Notes: generated by a model not told the origin, from the letters alone. Positions 1-10,561 are shown, counted from the stretch's first letter. The stretch: DNA of 64,000 nucleotides from Crotalaria pallida (GCA_037953625.1 CM075651.1:104161001-104225000); one strand, 5' to 3'. Numbers and translations: made by a program.

Positions 1-13
1 TGGTTAAGAGAGT

Positions 14-31
14 ATTCTAAAGGCTTAGAAT
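14..31. repeat. Main intramonomer dyad (exemplar)
   Basis: ATTCTAA-AGGC-TTAGAAT is a perfect inverted repeat with 7-bp arms and a 4-nt spacer. It is present in monomers with CTAAAGGCTTAGAAT. Classes with GGTGTAG, GGAGTAG, GGTCTAG or ATGTGTAG keep 6-bp arms ATTCTA/TAGAAT with a 6-nt spacer. Nearly every monomer therefore keeps a short hairpin-capable element here. Whether it forms in the cell is unknown. Confidence 0.8.
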
Positions 32-111
32 GGTCTAGGAATGTGTATTAGGACTTATAAGAACCATTTGAATGATCCTAAACATTGCATGGTACCCCAA
101 GGGACGTAGAG

Positions 112-144
112 GGTGTAGCATGAGTCCTTGGAGGTTCTAACAAG
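112..144 (-). repeat. Most CEN180-like part of the monomer (exemplar)
   Basis: Read on the minus strand, this part holds CTTGTTAGAA (144-135), CCAAGGACTCAT (131-120) and GCTACACC (119-112). From memory, the Arabidopsis CEN180/pAL1 satellite carries CTTGTTAGAA, CCAAAGACTCAT and GGCTACACC in the same order, with longer gaps between them. Further along the same circular order lie TATAAG (59-54) and AAGCCTTTAG (26-17; AAGCCTAAG in CEN180). Collinearity of several words argues against chance, but the comparison is by hand and from recall. The part recurs in almost every monomer and is among the least variable. Confidence 0.5.
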
Positions 145-151
145 TGTAGAA

Positions 152-302
152 TGGTTAAGATAGTATTCTAAAGGTGTAGAATGGTCTAGGAATGTGTATT
201 AGGACCTATAAGAACAATTAGAAAGATCCTAAACAATGCTTGAGTCCCCAAGGGACGTAGAGGATGTAGCATGAGTCCTTGGAGGTTCTAACACGTGTAA
301 AA
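152..302 (+). repeat. Monomer class B (exemplar)
   Basis: Diagnostic words are AAGATAGTATTC, AAAGGTGTAG, GGACCTATAAGAAC with CAATTAGAAAG, and GCTTGAGTCCCCAAGGG. The linked changes ACCT, ACAATT and GAAAG separate it from the ACTT, ACCATT and GAATG family (A, C, D, I, K). Many B copies end in ACACGTGTAAAA (with a CACGTG palindrome). A later subtype has CCCCAATCGACG in place of CCCCAAGGGACG. Confidence 0.85.
244..256. repeat. Second intramonomer dyad (exemplar)
   Basis: GTCCC-CAA-GGGAC is a perfect inverted repeat with 5-bp arms and a 3-nt spacer. It is lost in the subtype reading GTCCCCAATCGAC (many B copies from about 2.97 kb onward) and reduced in A and C monomers, which read GGTACCCCAAGGGAC. 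Confidence 0.7.
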
Positions 303-453
303 TGGTTAAGAGAGTATTCTAAAGGCTTAGAATGGTCTAGGAATGTGTATTAGGACTTACCATAACCATTAGAATGATCCTAAACATTGCATGGTACCCC
401 AAGGGACGTATAGGGTGTAGCATGAGTCCTTGGAGGTTCTAACAAGTGTAGAA
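303..453 (+). repeat. Monomer class C (exemplar)
   Basis: Recognised by GGACTTACCATAACCATTAG in place of the usual ACTTATAAGAACC, followed by CATTGCATGGTACC. This copy also has the private GACGTATAGGG, shared with copies near 1,917 and 5,691, which traces the duplications. A right-hand relative has ACTTATAATAACC or ACTTATACTAACC (for example near 8,510, 58,171 and 63,149). Confidence 0.8.
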
Positions 454-604
454 TGGTTAAGATAGTATTCTAAAGGTGTAGAATGGTCTAGGAATGTGTA
501 TTAGGACCTATAAGAACAATTAGAAAGATCCTAAACAATGCTTGAGTCCCCAAGGGACGTAGAGGGTGTAGCATGAGTCCTTGGAGGTTCTAACAAGTGT
601 AGGA

Positions 605-755
605 TGGTTAAAAGAGTATTCTAAAGGCTTAGAATGGTCTAGGAATGTGTATTAGGACTTATAAGAACCATTAGAATGATCCCAAACAATGCTTGAGTCC
701 CCAAGGGACGTAGAGGGTCTAGCATAAGTCCTTGGAGGTTCTAACAAGTGTAGAA
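605..755 (+). repeat. Monomer class D (exemplar)
   Basis: Marked by GGATGGTTAAAAGAG, GATCCCAAACAATGC and GGGTCTAGCATAAGTCC. It is rare: similar copies lie near 2,115, 5,887, 8,913 and 63,545, plus a partial one at 3,851. This makes it a good tracer of long-range duplication. The copy near 63.5 kb shows that left-end variants reappear at the right end of the window. Confidence 0.75.
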
Positions 756-3700
756 TGGTTAAGAGAGTATTCTAAAGGTGTAGAATGATCTAGGAATGTG
801 TATTAGGACCTATAAGAACAATTAGAAAGATCCTAAACAATGCTTGACTCCCTAAGGGACGTAGAGGGTGTAGCATGAGTCCTTGGAGGTTCTAAAAGGT
901 GTAGAATGGTTAAGAGAGTATTCTAAAGGTTTAGAATGGTCTAGGAATGTGTATTAGGACTTACCATAACCATTAGAATGATCCTAAACATTGCATGGTA
1001 CCCCAAGGGACGTAGAGGTCGTAACATGAGTCCTTGGAGGTTCTAACAAGTGTAGAATGGTTAAGATAGTATTCTAAAGGTGTAGAATGGTCTAGGAATG
1101 TGTATTAGGACCTATAAGAACAATTAGAAAGATCCTAAACAATGCTTGAGTCCCCAAGGGACGTAGAGGATGTAGCATGAGTCCTTGGAGGTTCTAACAC
1201 GTGTAAAATGGTTAAGAGAGTATTCTAAAGGCTTAGAATGGTCTAGGAATGTGTATTAGGACTTATAAGAACCATTTGAATGATCCTAAACATTGCATGG
1301 TACCCCAAGGGACGTAGAGGGTGTAGCATGAGTCCTTGGAGGTTCTAACAAGTGTAGAATGGTTAAGATAGTATTCTAAAGGAGTAGAATGGTCTAGGAA
1401 TGTGTATTAGGACCTATAAGAACAATTAGAAAGATCCTAAACAATGCTTGAGTCCCCAAGGGACGTAGAGGATGTAGCATGAGTCCTTGGAGGTTCTAAC
1501 ACGTGTAAAATGGTTAAGAGAGTATTCTAAAGGCTTAGAATGGTCTAGGAATGTGTATTAGGACTTATAAGAACCATTTGAATGATCCTAAACATTGCAT
1601 AGTATCCCAAGGGACGTAGAGGGTGTAGCATGAGTCCTTGGAGGTTCTAACAAGTGTAGAATGGTTAAGATAGTATTCTAAAGGTGTAGAATGGTCTAGG
1701 AATGTGTATTAGGACCTATAAGAACAATTAGAAAGATCCTAAACAATGCTAGACTCCCCAAGGGACGTAGAGGGTGTAGCATGAGTCCTTGGAGGTTCTA
1801 AAAGGTGTAGAATGGTTAAGAGAGTATTCTAAAGGTTTAGAATGGTCTAGGAATGTGTATTAGGACTTACCATAACCATTAGAATGATCCTAAACATTGC
1901 ATGGTACCCCAAGGGACGTATAGGGTGTAGCATGAGTCCTTGGAGGTTCTAACAAGTGTAGAATGGTTAAGATAGTATTCTAAAGGTGTAGAATGGTCTA
2001 GGAATGTGTATTAGGACCTATAAGAACAATTAGAAAGATCCTAAACAATGCTTGAGTCCCCAAGGGACGTAGAGGGTGTAGCATGAGTCCTTGGAGGTTC
2101 TAACAAGTGTAGGATGGTTAAAAGAGTATTCTAAAGGCTTAGAATGGTCTAGGAATGTGTATTAGGACTTATAAGAACCATTAGAATGATCCCAAACAAT
2201 GCTTGAGTCCCCAAGGGACGTAGAGGGTCTAGCATAAGTCCTTGGAGGTTCTAACAAGTGTAGAATGGTTAAGAGAGTATTCTAAAGGTGTAGAATGATC
2301 TAGGAATGTGTATTAGGACCTATAAGAACAATTAGAAAGATCCTAAACAATGCTTGACTCCCCAAGGGACGTAGAGGGTGTAGCATGAGTCCTTGGAGGT
2401 TCTAAAAGGTGTAGAATGGTTAAGAGAGTATTCTAAAGGTTTAGAATGGTCTAGGAATGTGTATTAGGACTTACCATAACCATTAGAATGATCCTAAACA
2501 TTGCATGGTACCCCAAGGGACGTAGAGGGTGTAACATGAGTCCTTGGAGGTTCTAACAAGTGTAGAATGGTTAAGATAGTATTCTAAAGGTGTAGAATGG
2601 TCTAGGAATGTGTAATAGGACCTATAAGAACAATTAGAAAGATCCTAAACAATGCTTGAGTCCCCAAGGGACGTAGAGGATGTAGCATGAGTCCTTGGAG
2701 GTTCTAACACGTGTAAAATGGTTAAGAGAGTATTCTAAAGGCTTAGAATGGTCTAGGAATGTGTATTAGGACTTATAAGAACCATTTGAATGATCCTAAA
2801 CATTGCATGGTACCCCAAGGGACGTAGAGGGTGTAGCATGAGTCCTTGGATTTCTAACAAGTGTAGAATGGTGAAGATAGTATTCTAAAGGTGTAGAATG
2901 GTATACGAATGTGTATTAGGACCTATAAGAACAATTAGAAAGATCCTAAACAATGCTTGAGTCCCCAATCGACGTAGAGGGTGTAGCATGAGTCCTTGGA
3001 GGTTCTAACACGTGTAAAATGGTTAAGAGAGTATTCTAAAGGCTTAGAATGGTCTAGGAATGTGTATTAGGACTTATAAGAACCATTTGAATGATCCTAA
3101 ACATTGCATGGTACCCCAAGGGACGTAGAGGGTGTAGCATGAGTCCTTGGAGGTTCTAACAAGTGTAGAATGGTTAAAATAGTATTCTAAAGGTGTAGAA
3201 TGGTCTAGGAATGTGTATTAGGACCTATAAGAACAATTAGAAAGATCCTAAACAATGCTTGAGTCCCCAAGGGACGTAGAGGATGTAGCATGAGTCCTTG
3301 GAGGTTCTAACACGTGTAAAATGGTTAAGAGAGTATTCTAAAGGTGTAGAATGATCTAGGAATGTGTATTAGGACCTATAAGAACAATTAGAAAGATCCT
3401 AAACAATGCTTGACTCCCCAAGGGACGTAGAGGGTGTAGCATGAGTCCTTGGAGGTTCTAAAAGGTGTAGAATGGTTAAGAGAGTATTCTAAAGGTTTAG
3501 AATGGTCTAGGAATGTGTATTAGGACTTACCATAACCATTAGAATGATCCTAAACATTGCATGGTACCCCAAGGGACGTAGAGGGTGTAACATGAGTCCT
3601 TGGAGGTTCTAACAAGTGTAGAATGGTTAAGATAGTATTCTAAAGGTGTAGAATGGTCTAGGAATGTGTAATAGGACCTATAAGAACAATTAGAAAGATC

Positions 3701-3840
3701 CTAAACAATGCTTGAGTCCCCAAGGGACGTAGAGGATGTAGCATGAGTCCTTGGAGGTTCTAACACGTGTAAAATGGTTAAGAGAGTATTCTAAAGGCTT
3801 AGAATGGTCTAGGAATGTGTATTAGGACTTATAAGAACCA
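681..3840. repeat. Left large block, copy 1 (about 21 monomers)
   Basis: This block is repeated immediately downstream at an offset of 3,170 bp, rising to 3,774 bp after an internal expansion of the second copy. Shared private variants include CCCTAAGGG, GGTCGTAAC (1,017), GCATAGTATCCC (1,601), GACGTATAGGG (1,917), TGTAATAGG (2,611), GGTATACGAATG (2,901) and GGTTAAAATAG (3,171). The left boundary lies between about 603 and 681, where flanking variants stop matching. Confidence 0.85.
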
Positions 3841-6800
3841 TTAGAATGATCCCAAACAATGCTTGAGTCCCCAAGGGACGTAGAGGGTCTAGCATAAGTC
3901 CTTGGAGGTTTTAACAAGTGTAGAATGGTTAAGAGAGTATTCTAAAGGTGTAGAATGATCTAGGAATGTGTATTAGGACCTATAAGAACAATTAGAAAGA
4001 TCCTAAACAATGCTTGACTCCCTAAGGGACGTAGAGGGTGTAGCATGAGTCCTTGGAGGTTCTAAAAGGTGTAGAATGGTTAAGAGAGTATTCTAAAGGT
4101 TTAGAATGGTCTAGGAATGTGTATTAGGACTTACCATAACCATTAGAATGATCCTAAACATTGCATGGTACCCCAAGGGACGTAGAGGTCGTAACATGAG
4201 TCCTTGGAGGTTCTAACAAGTGTAGAATGGTTAAGATAGTATTCTAAAGGTGTAGAATGGTCTAGGAATGTGTATTAGGACCTATAAGAACAATTAGAAA
4301 GATCCTAAACAATGCTTGAGTCCCCAAGGGACGTAGAGGATGTAGCATGAGTCCTTGGAGGTTCTAACACGTGTAAAATGGTTAAGAGAGTATTCTAAAG
4401 GCTTAGAATGGTCTAGGAATGTGTATTAGGACTTATAAGAACCATTTGAATGATCCTAAACATTGCATGGTACCCCAAGGGACGTAGAGGGTGTAGCATG
4501 AGTCCTTGGAGGTTCTAACAAGTGTAGAATGGTTAAGATAGTATTCTAAAGGTGTAGAATGGTCTAGGAATGTGTATTAGGACCTATAAGAACAATTAGA
4601 AAGATCCTAAACAATGCTTGAGTCCCCAAGGGACGTAGAGGATGTAGCATGAGTCCTTGGAGGTTCTAACACGTGTAAAATGGTTAAGAGAGTATTCTAA
4701 AGGCTTAGAATGGTCTAGGAATGTGTATTAGGACTTATAAGAACCATTAGAATGATCCTAAACATTGCATGGTACCCCAAGGGACGTAGAGGTCGTAACA
4801 TGAGTCCTTGGAGGTTCTAACAAGTGTAGAATGGTTAAGATAGTATTCTAAAGGTGTAGAATGGTCTAGGAATGTGTATTAGGACCTATAAGAACAATTA
4901 GAAAGATCCTAAACAATGCTTGAGTCCCCAAGGGACGTAGAGGATGTAGCATGAGTCCTTGGAGGTTCTAACACGTGTAAAATGGTTAAGAGAGTATTCT
5001 AAAGGCTTAGAATGGTCTAGGAATGTGTATTAGGACTTATAAGAACCATTTGAATGATCCTAAACATTGCATGGTACCCCAAGGGACGTAGAGGGTGTAG
5101 CATGAGTCCTTGGAGGTTCTAACAAGTGTAGAATGGTTAAGATAGTATTCTAAAGGTGTAGAATGGTCTAGGAATGTGTATTAGGACCTATAAGAACAAT
5201 TAGAAAGATCCTAAACAATGCTTGAGTCCCCAAGGGACGTAGAGGATGTAGCATGAGTCCTTGGAGGTTCTAACACGTGTAAAATGGTTAAGAGAGTATT
5301 CTAAAGGCTTAGAATGGTCTAGGAATGTGTATTAGGACTTATAAGAACCATTTGAATGATCCTAAACATTGCATAGTATCCCAAGGGACGTAGAGGGTGT
5401 AGCATGAGTCCTTGGAGGTTCTAACAAGTGTAGAATGGTTAAGATAGTATTCTAAAGGTGTAGAATGGTCTAGGAATGTGTATTAGGACCTATAAGAACA
5501 ATTAGAAAGATCCTAAACAATGCTAGACTCCCCAAGGGACGTAGAGGGTGTAGCATGAGTCCTTGGAGGTTCTAAAAGGTGTAGAATGGTTAAGAGAGTA
5601 TTCTAAAGGTTTAGAATGGTCTAGGAATGTGTATTAGGACTTACCATAACCATTAGAATGATCCTAAACATTGCATGGTACCCCAAGGGACGTATAGGGT
5701 GTAGCATGAGTCCTTGGAGGTTCTAACAAGTGTAGAATGGTTAAGATAGTATTCTAAAGGTGTAGAATGGTCTAGGAATGTGTATTAGGACCTATAAGAA
5801 CAATTAGAAAGATCCTAAACAATGCTTGAGTCCCCAAGGGACGTAGAGGGTGTAGCATGAGTCCTTGGAGGTTCTAACAAGTGTAGGATGGTTAAAAGAG
5901 TATTCTAAAGGCTTAGAATGGTCTAGGAATGTGTATTAGGACTTATAAGAACCATTAGAATGATCCCAAACAATGCTTGAGTCCCCAAGGGACGTAGAGG
6001 GTCTAGCATAAGTCCTTGGAGGTTCTAACAAGTGTAGAATGGTTAAGAGAGTATTCTAAAGGTGTAGAATGATCTAGGAATGTGTATTAGGACCTATAAG
6101 AACAATTAGAAAGATCCTAAACAATGCTTGACTCCCCAAGGGACGTAGAGGGTGTAGCATGAGTCCTTGGAGGTTCTAAAAGGTGTAGAATGGTTAAGAG
6201 AGTATTCTAAAGGTTTAGAATGGTCTAGGAATGTGTATTAGGACTTACCATAACCATTAGAATGATCCTAAACATTGCATGGTACCCCAAGGGACGTAGA
6301 GGGTGTAACATGAGTCCTTGGAGGTTCTAACAAGTGTAGAATGGTTAAGATAGTATTCTAAAGGTGTAGAATGGTCTAGGAATGTGTAATAGGACCTATA
6401 AGAACAATTAGAAAGATCCTAAACAATGCTTGAGTCCCCAAGGGACGTAGAGGATGTAGCATGAGTCCTTGGAGGTTCTAACACGTGTAAAATGGTTAAG
6501 AGAGTATTCTAAAGGCTTAGAATGGTCTAGGAATGTGTATTAGGACTTATAAGAACCATTTGAATGATCCTAAACATTGCATGGTACCCCAAGGGACGTA
6601 GAGGGTGTAGCATGAGTCCTTGGAGTTCTAACAAGTGTAGAATGGTGAAGATAGTATTCTAAAGGTGTAGAATGGTATACGAATGTGTATTAGGACCTAT
6701 AAGAACAATTAGAAAGATCCTAAACAATGCTTGAGTCCCCAATCGACGTAGAGGGTGTAGCATGAGTCCTTGGAGGTTCTAACACGTGTAAAATGGTTAA

Positions 6801-7610
6801 GAGAGTATTCTAAAGGCTTAGAATGGTCTAGGAATGTGTATTAGGACTTATAAGAACCATTTGAATGATCCTAAACATTGCATGGTACCCCAAGGGACGT
6901 AGAGGGTGTAGCATGAGTCCTTGGAGGTTCTAACAAGTGTAGAATGGTTAAAATAGTATTCTAAAGGTGTAGAATGGTCTAGGAATGTGTATTAGGACCT
7001 ATAAGAACAATTAGAAAGATCCTAAACAATGCTTGAGTCCCCAAGGGACGTAGAGGATGTAGCATGAGTCCTTGGAGGTTCTAACACGTGTAAAATGGTT
7101 AAGAGAGTATTCTAAAGGTGTAGAATGATCTAGGAATGTGTATTAGGACCTATAAGAACAATTAGAAAGATCCTAAACAATGCTTGACTCCCCAAGGGAC
7201 GTAGAGGGTGTAGCATGAGTCCTTGGAGGTTCTAAAAGGTGTAGAATGGTTAAGAGAGTATTCTAAAGGTTTAGAATGGTCTAGGAATGTGTATTAGGAC
7301 TTACCATAACCATTAGAATGATCCTAAACATTGCATGGTACCCCAAGGGACGTAGAGGGTGTAACATGAGTCCTTGGAGGTTCTAACAAGTGTAGAATGG
7401 TTAAGATAGTATTCTAAAGGTGTAGAATGGTCTAGGAATGTGTAATAGGACCTATAAGAACAATTAGAAAGATCCTAAACAATGCTTGAGTCCCCAAGGG
7501 ACGTAGAGGATGTAGCATGAGTCCTTGGAGGTTCTAACACGTGTAAAATGGTTAAGAGAGTATTCTAAAGGCTTAGAATGGTCTAGGAATGTGTATTAGG
7601 ACTTATAAGA
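3841..7610. repeat. Left large block, copy 2 (about 25 monomers)
   Basis: This is the downstream copy of 681-3,840. Matching markers lie at 4,187 (GGTCGTAAC), 5,375 (AGTATCCC), 5,691 (CGTATAGGG), 6,385 (TGTAAT), 6,675 (GTATAC) and 6,945 (TGGTTAAAAT). It is four monomers longer because of an internal duplication. After about 7,610 the match ends, as class A sequence replaces the class D monomer seen at 3,841. Confidence 0.85.
4187..5394. repeat. Internal 4-monomer duplication (604 bp x 2)
   Basis: The private variant GGTCGTAACATGAG occurs at 4,187 and again 604 bp later at 4,791, but only once (1,017) in the first large copy. The 604-bp step equals four monomers and explains the offset change from 3,170 to 3,774. 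The second 604-bp copy begins with a hybrid monomer: class A start and ACTTATAAGAACC, then the class C-like GTCGTAAC tail. Confidence 0.8.
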
Positions 7611-7981
7611 ACCATTTGAATGATCCTAAACATTGCATGGTACCCCAAGGGACGTAGAGGGTGTAGCATGAGTCCTTGGAGTTCTAACAAGTGTAGAATG
7701 GTGAAGATAGTATTCTAAAGGTGTAGAATGGTCTAAGAATGTGTATTAGGACCTATAAGAACAATTAGAAAGATCCTAAACAATGCTTGAGTCCCCAATC
7801 GACGTAGAGGGTGTAGCATGAGTCCTTGGAGGTTCTAACAGGTGTAAAATGGTTAAGAGAGTATTCTAAAGGCTTAGAATGGTCTAGGAATGTGTATTAG
7901 GACTTATAAGAACCATTTGAATGATCCTAAACATTGCATGGTACCCCAAGGGACGTAGAGGGTGTAGCATGAGTCCTTGGA

Positions 7982-9830
7982 GTTCTAACAAGTGTAGAAT
8001 GGTGAAGATAGTATTCTAAAGGTGTAGAATGGTCTAAGAATGTGTATTAGGACCTATAAGAACAATTAGAAAGATCCTAAACAATGCTTGAGTCCCCAAG
8101 GGACGTAGAGGATGTAGCATGAGTCCTTGGAGGTTCTAACACGTGTAAAATGGTTAAGAGAGTATTCTAAAGGCTTAGAATGGTCTAGGAATGTGTATTA
8201 GGACTTATAAGAACCATTAGAATGATCCGAAACCATGCTTGAGTCCCCAAGGGACGTAGAGGGTCTAGCATGAGTCCTTGGAGGTTCTAACAAGTGTAGA
8301 ATGGTTGAGAGAGTATTCTAAAGGTCTAGAATGGTCTAGGAATGTGTATTAGGACCTATAAGAACAATTAGAAAGATCCTAAACAATGCTTGAGTGCCCA
8401 AGGGACGTAGAGGGTGTAGCATGAGTCCTTGGAGGTTCTAACAAGTGTAGAATGGTTGAAAAAGTATTCTAAAGGCTTAGAATGGTCTAGGAATGTGTAT
8501 TAGGACTTATAATAACCATTAAAATGATCCTAAACATTGCATGGTACCCCAAGGGACGTAGAGGGTGTAGCATGAGTCCTTGGAGGTTCTAACAGGTGTA
8601 AAATGGTTAAGAGAGTATTCTAAAGGCTTAGAATGGTCTAGGAATGTGTATTAGGACTTATAATAACCATTAGAATGATCCTAAACATTGCATGGTACCC
8701 CAAGGGACGTAGAGGGTGTAGCATGAGTCCTTGGAGGTTCTAACAAGTGTAGAATGGTTAAGATAGTATTCTAAAGGTGTAGAATGGTCTAGGAATGTGT
8801 ATTAGGACCTATAAGAACAATTAGAAAGATCCTAAACAATGCTTGAGTCCCCAAGGGACGTAGAGGGTGTAGCAAGAGTCCTTGGAGGTTCTAACAAGTG
8901 TAGGATGGTTAAAAGAGTATTCTAAAGGCTTAGAATGGTCTAGGAATGTGTATTAGGACTTATAAGAACCATTAGAATGATCCCAAACAATGCTTGAGTC
9001 CCCAAGGGACGTAGAGGGTCTAGCATAAGTCCTTGGAGGTTTTAACAAGTGTAGAATGGTTAAGAGAGTATTCTAAAGGTTTAGAATGGTCTAGGAATGT
9101 GTATTAGGACCTATAAGAACAATTAGAAAGATCCTAAACAATGCTTGACTCCCCAAGGGACGTAGAGGGTGTAGCATGAGTCCTTGGAGGTTCTAAAAGG
9201 TGTAGAATGGTTAAGAGAGTATTCTAAAGGTTTAGAATGGTCTAGGAATGTGTATTAGGACTTACCATAACCATTAGAATGATCCAAACATTGCATGGTA
9301 CCCCAAGGGACGTAGAGGGTGTAGCATGAGTCCTTGGAGTTCTAACAAGTGTAGAATGGTGAAGATAGTATTCTAAAGGTGTAGAATGGTCTAAGAATGT
9401 GTATTAGGACCTATAAGAACAATTAGAAAGATCCTAAACAATGCTTGAGTCCCCAATCGACGTAGAGGATGTAGCATGAGTCCTTGGAGGTTCTAACACG
9501 TGTAAAATGGTTAAGAGAGTATTCTAAAGGCTTAGAATGGTCTAGGAATGTGTATTAGGACTTATAAGAACCATTAGAATGATCCGAAACCATGCTTGAG
9601 TCCCCAAGGGACGTAGAGGGTCTAGCATGAGTCCTTGGAGGTTCTAACAAGTGTAGAATGGTTGAGAGAGTATTCTAAAGGTCTAGAATGGTCTAGGAAT
9701 GTGTATTAGGACCTATAAGAACAATTAGAAAGATCCTAAACAATGCTTGAGTGCCCAAGGGACGTAGAGGGTGTAGCATGAGTCCTTGGAGGTTCTAACA
9801 AGTGTAGAATGGTTGAAAAAGTATTCTAAA
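7982..9830. repeat. 9-monomer offset repeat (1,357 bp), partial
   Basis: GTCTAAGAAT occurs at 7,731, 8,032 and 9,389. GATCCGAAACC, GAGTGCCCAAGG and TTGAAAAAG of 8,220-8,470 recur 1,357 bp later. The first two copies are one dimer apart (301 bp). This is the transition from the A/B-rich left part to the G-E-F-H-I-J-K units. Matching is patchy, so the edges are approximate. Confidence 0.65.
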
Positions 9831-9959
9831 GGCTTAGAATGGTCTAGGAATGTGTATTAGGACTTATAAGAACCATTAGAATGATCCTAAAAATGCTTGA
9901 GTCGCCAAGGGACGTAGAGGGTGTAGCATGAGTCCTTGGAGGTTCTAACAAGTGTAGAA
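9810..9959 (+). repeat. Monomer class K (exemplar)
   Basis: Marked by TGGTTGAAAAAGTATTC followed by the ACTTATAAGAACCATTAGAATG family middle. It usually follows a monomer with GAGTGCCCAAGGG and precedes class G. This copy is 150 bp because one base is missing in CCTAAAAATG (usual CCTAAACAATG). Confidence 0.75.
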
Positions 9960-10110
9960 TGGTTAAGAGAGTATTCTAAAGGCTTAGAATGGTCTAGGAA
10001 TGTGTATTAGATCGTATAAGAACCATTAGAATGATCCTAAACAATGCTTGAGTCCCCAAGGGACGTAGAGGGTGTAGCATGAGTCCTTGGAGGTTCTAAC
10101 AGGTGTAGAA
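9960..10110 (+). repeat. Monomer class G (exemplar, HOR marker)
   Basis: Marked by GTATTAGATCGTATAAGAACC, where most monomers have GTATTAGGACTTATAAGAACC. It gives the monomer an extra CpG. G occurs once per higher-order unit in most of the window, so G-to-G distances measure unit size (1,508; 1,962; 1,508; 1,509; 1,509; 1,056; 1,963; 3,169 bp from 9,960 onward). It is followed by class E in most units. Confidence 0.85.
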
Positions 10111-10261
10111 TGGTTAAGAGAGTATTCTAAATGTGTAGAATGGTCTAGGAAAGTGTATTCGGACTTATAAGAACCATGAGAATGATCCTAAACAATGCTT
10201 GAGTCCCCAAGGGACGTAGAGGGTCTAGCATGAGTCATTGGAGGTTCTAACAGGTGTAGAA
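10111..10261 (+). repeat. Monomer class E (exemplar)
   Basis: Marked by ATTCTAAATGTGTAGAATGG, GGAAAGTGTATT and AACCATGAGAATG. The ATTCTAAATGTG change keeps only a 6-bp version of the main dyad (ATTCTA/TAGAAT). E usually follows G, and it ends with GTCTAGCATGAGTCATTGG. The unit starting at 11,468 and the one ending near 50,965 lack E, so G-type sequence runs straight to F. Confidence 0.8.
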
Positions 10262-10411
10262 TGGTTAAGAGAGTATTCTAAAGGCTTAGAATGGTCTAGG
10301 AATGTGTATTGGACTTATAAGAACCATTTGAATGATCCTAAACAATGCTTGAGTCCCCAAGGGACGTAGAGGGTCTAGCATGAGTCCTTGGAGGTTCTAA
10401 CAAGTGTAGAA
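10262..10411 (+). repeat. Monomer class F, 150 bp (exemplar)
   Basis: Recognised by GTGTATTGGACTTATAAG, one base shorter than GTGTATTAGGACTTATAAG, then AACCATTTGAATG. About 35 copies are present, which accounts for most of the net length deficit of the array. It follows E and precedes H in nearly all units. Confidence 0.85.
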
Positions 10412-10561
10412 TGGTTAAGAGAGTATTCTAAAGGAGTAGAATGGTCTAGGAATGTGTATTAGGACCTATAAGAACAATTAGAAAGATCCTTAACAATGCT
10501 TGAGTCCCCAAGGGACTAGAGGGTGTAGCATGAGTCCTTGGAGGTTCTAACAAGTGTAGAA
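10412..10561 (+). repeat. Monomer class H (exemplar)
   Basis: Marked by CTAAAGGAGTAGAATGG and, in the main form, CAATTAGAAAGATCCTTAAC. A second form (H') combines GGAGTAG with the ACTTATAAGAACCATTAG middle (for example 10,864-11,014). A subtype with GTAGAATAGTCTAGG marks repeats between 18.4 and 34 kb. This exemplar has a 1-bp loss in GGGACTAGAGG. Confidence 0.8.

Larger units (their letters stand above)
1..151 (+). repeat. Monomer class A (exemplar)
   Basis: Diagnostic words are ACTTATAAGAACCATTTGAATG followed by CATTGCATGGTACCCCAAGGG, here around 53-103 with small overlaps between them. GGTACC is a 6-bp palindrome that marks this class and class C. In the left part of the window class A regularly alternates with class B, making a dimer of about 302 bp. 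The start of the exemplar is arbitrary (TGGTTAAG phase). Confidence 0.85.
1..3019. repeat. 10-monomer HOR, 1,510 bp, two copies
   Basis: Copies at about 1-1,510 and 1,511-3,019 share private variants at an offset of 1,510. Examples are GACGTATAGGG (407 and 1,917), AGGATGGTTAAAAGAG (603 and 2,113) and TAGAATGATC (781 and 2,291). They differ at scattered places, such as GTCGTAAC against GTGTAAC and TGTATTAGG against TGTAATAGG. These copies are older than the 3-kb duplication that follows. Confidence 0.8.

Noticed and set aside
81..87. Telomere-like word CCTAAAC in most monomers
   Set aside because: It fits one 7-bp permutation of the plant telomere repeat but is never repeated in tandem, and variants (CCGAAAC, CCCAAAC, CTTAAC, CTGAAC) are tolerated. 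It is most likely chance.
290..300. CACGTG in ACACGTGTAAAA as a G-box promoter element
   Set aside because: It occurs only as a class variant of ACAAGTGTAGAA or ACAGGTGTAAAA, with no gene nearby. A regulatory role is unsupported.
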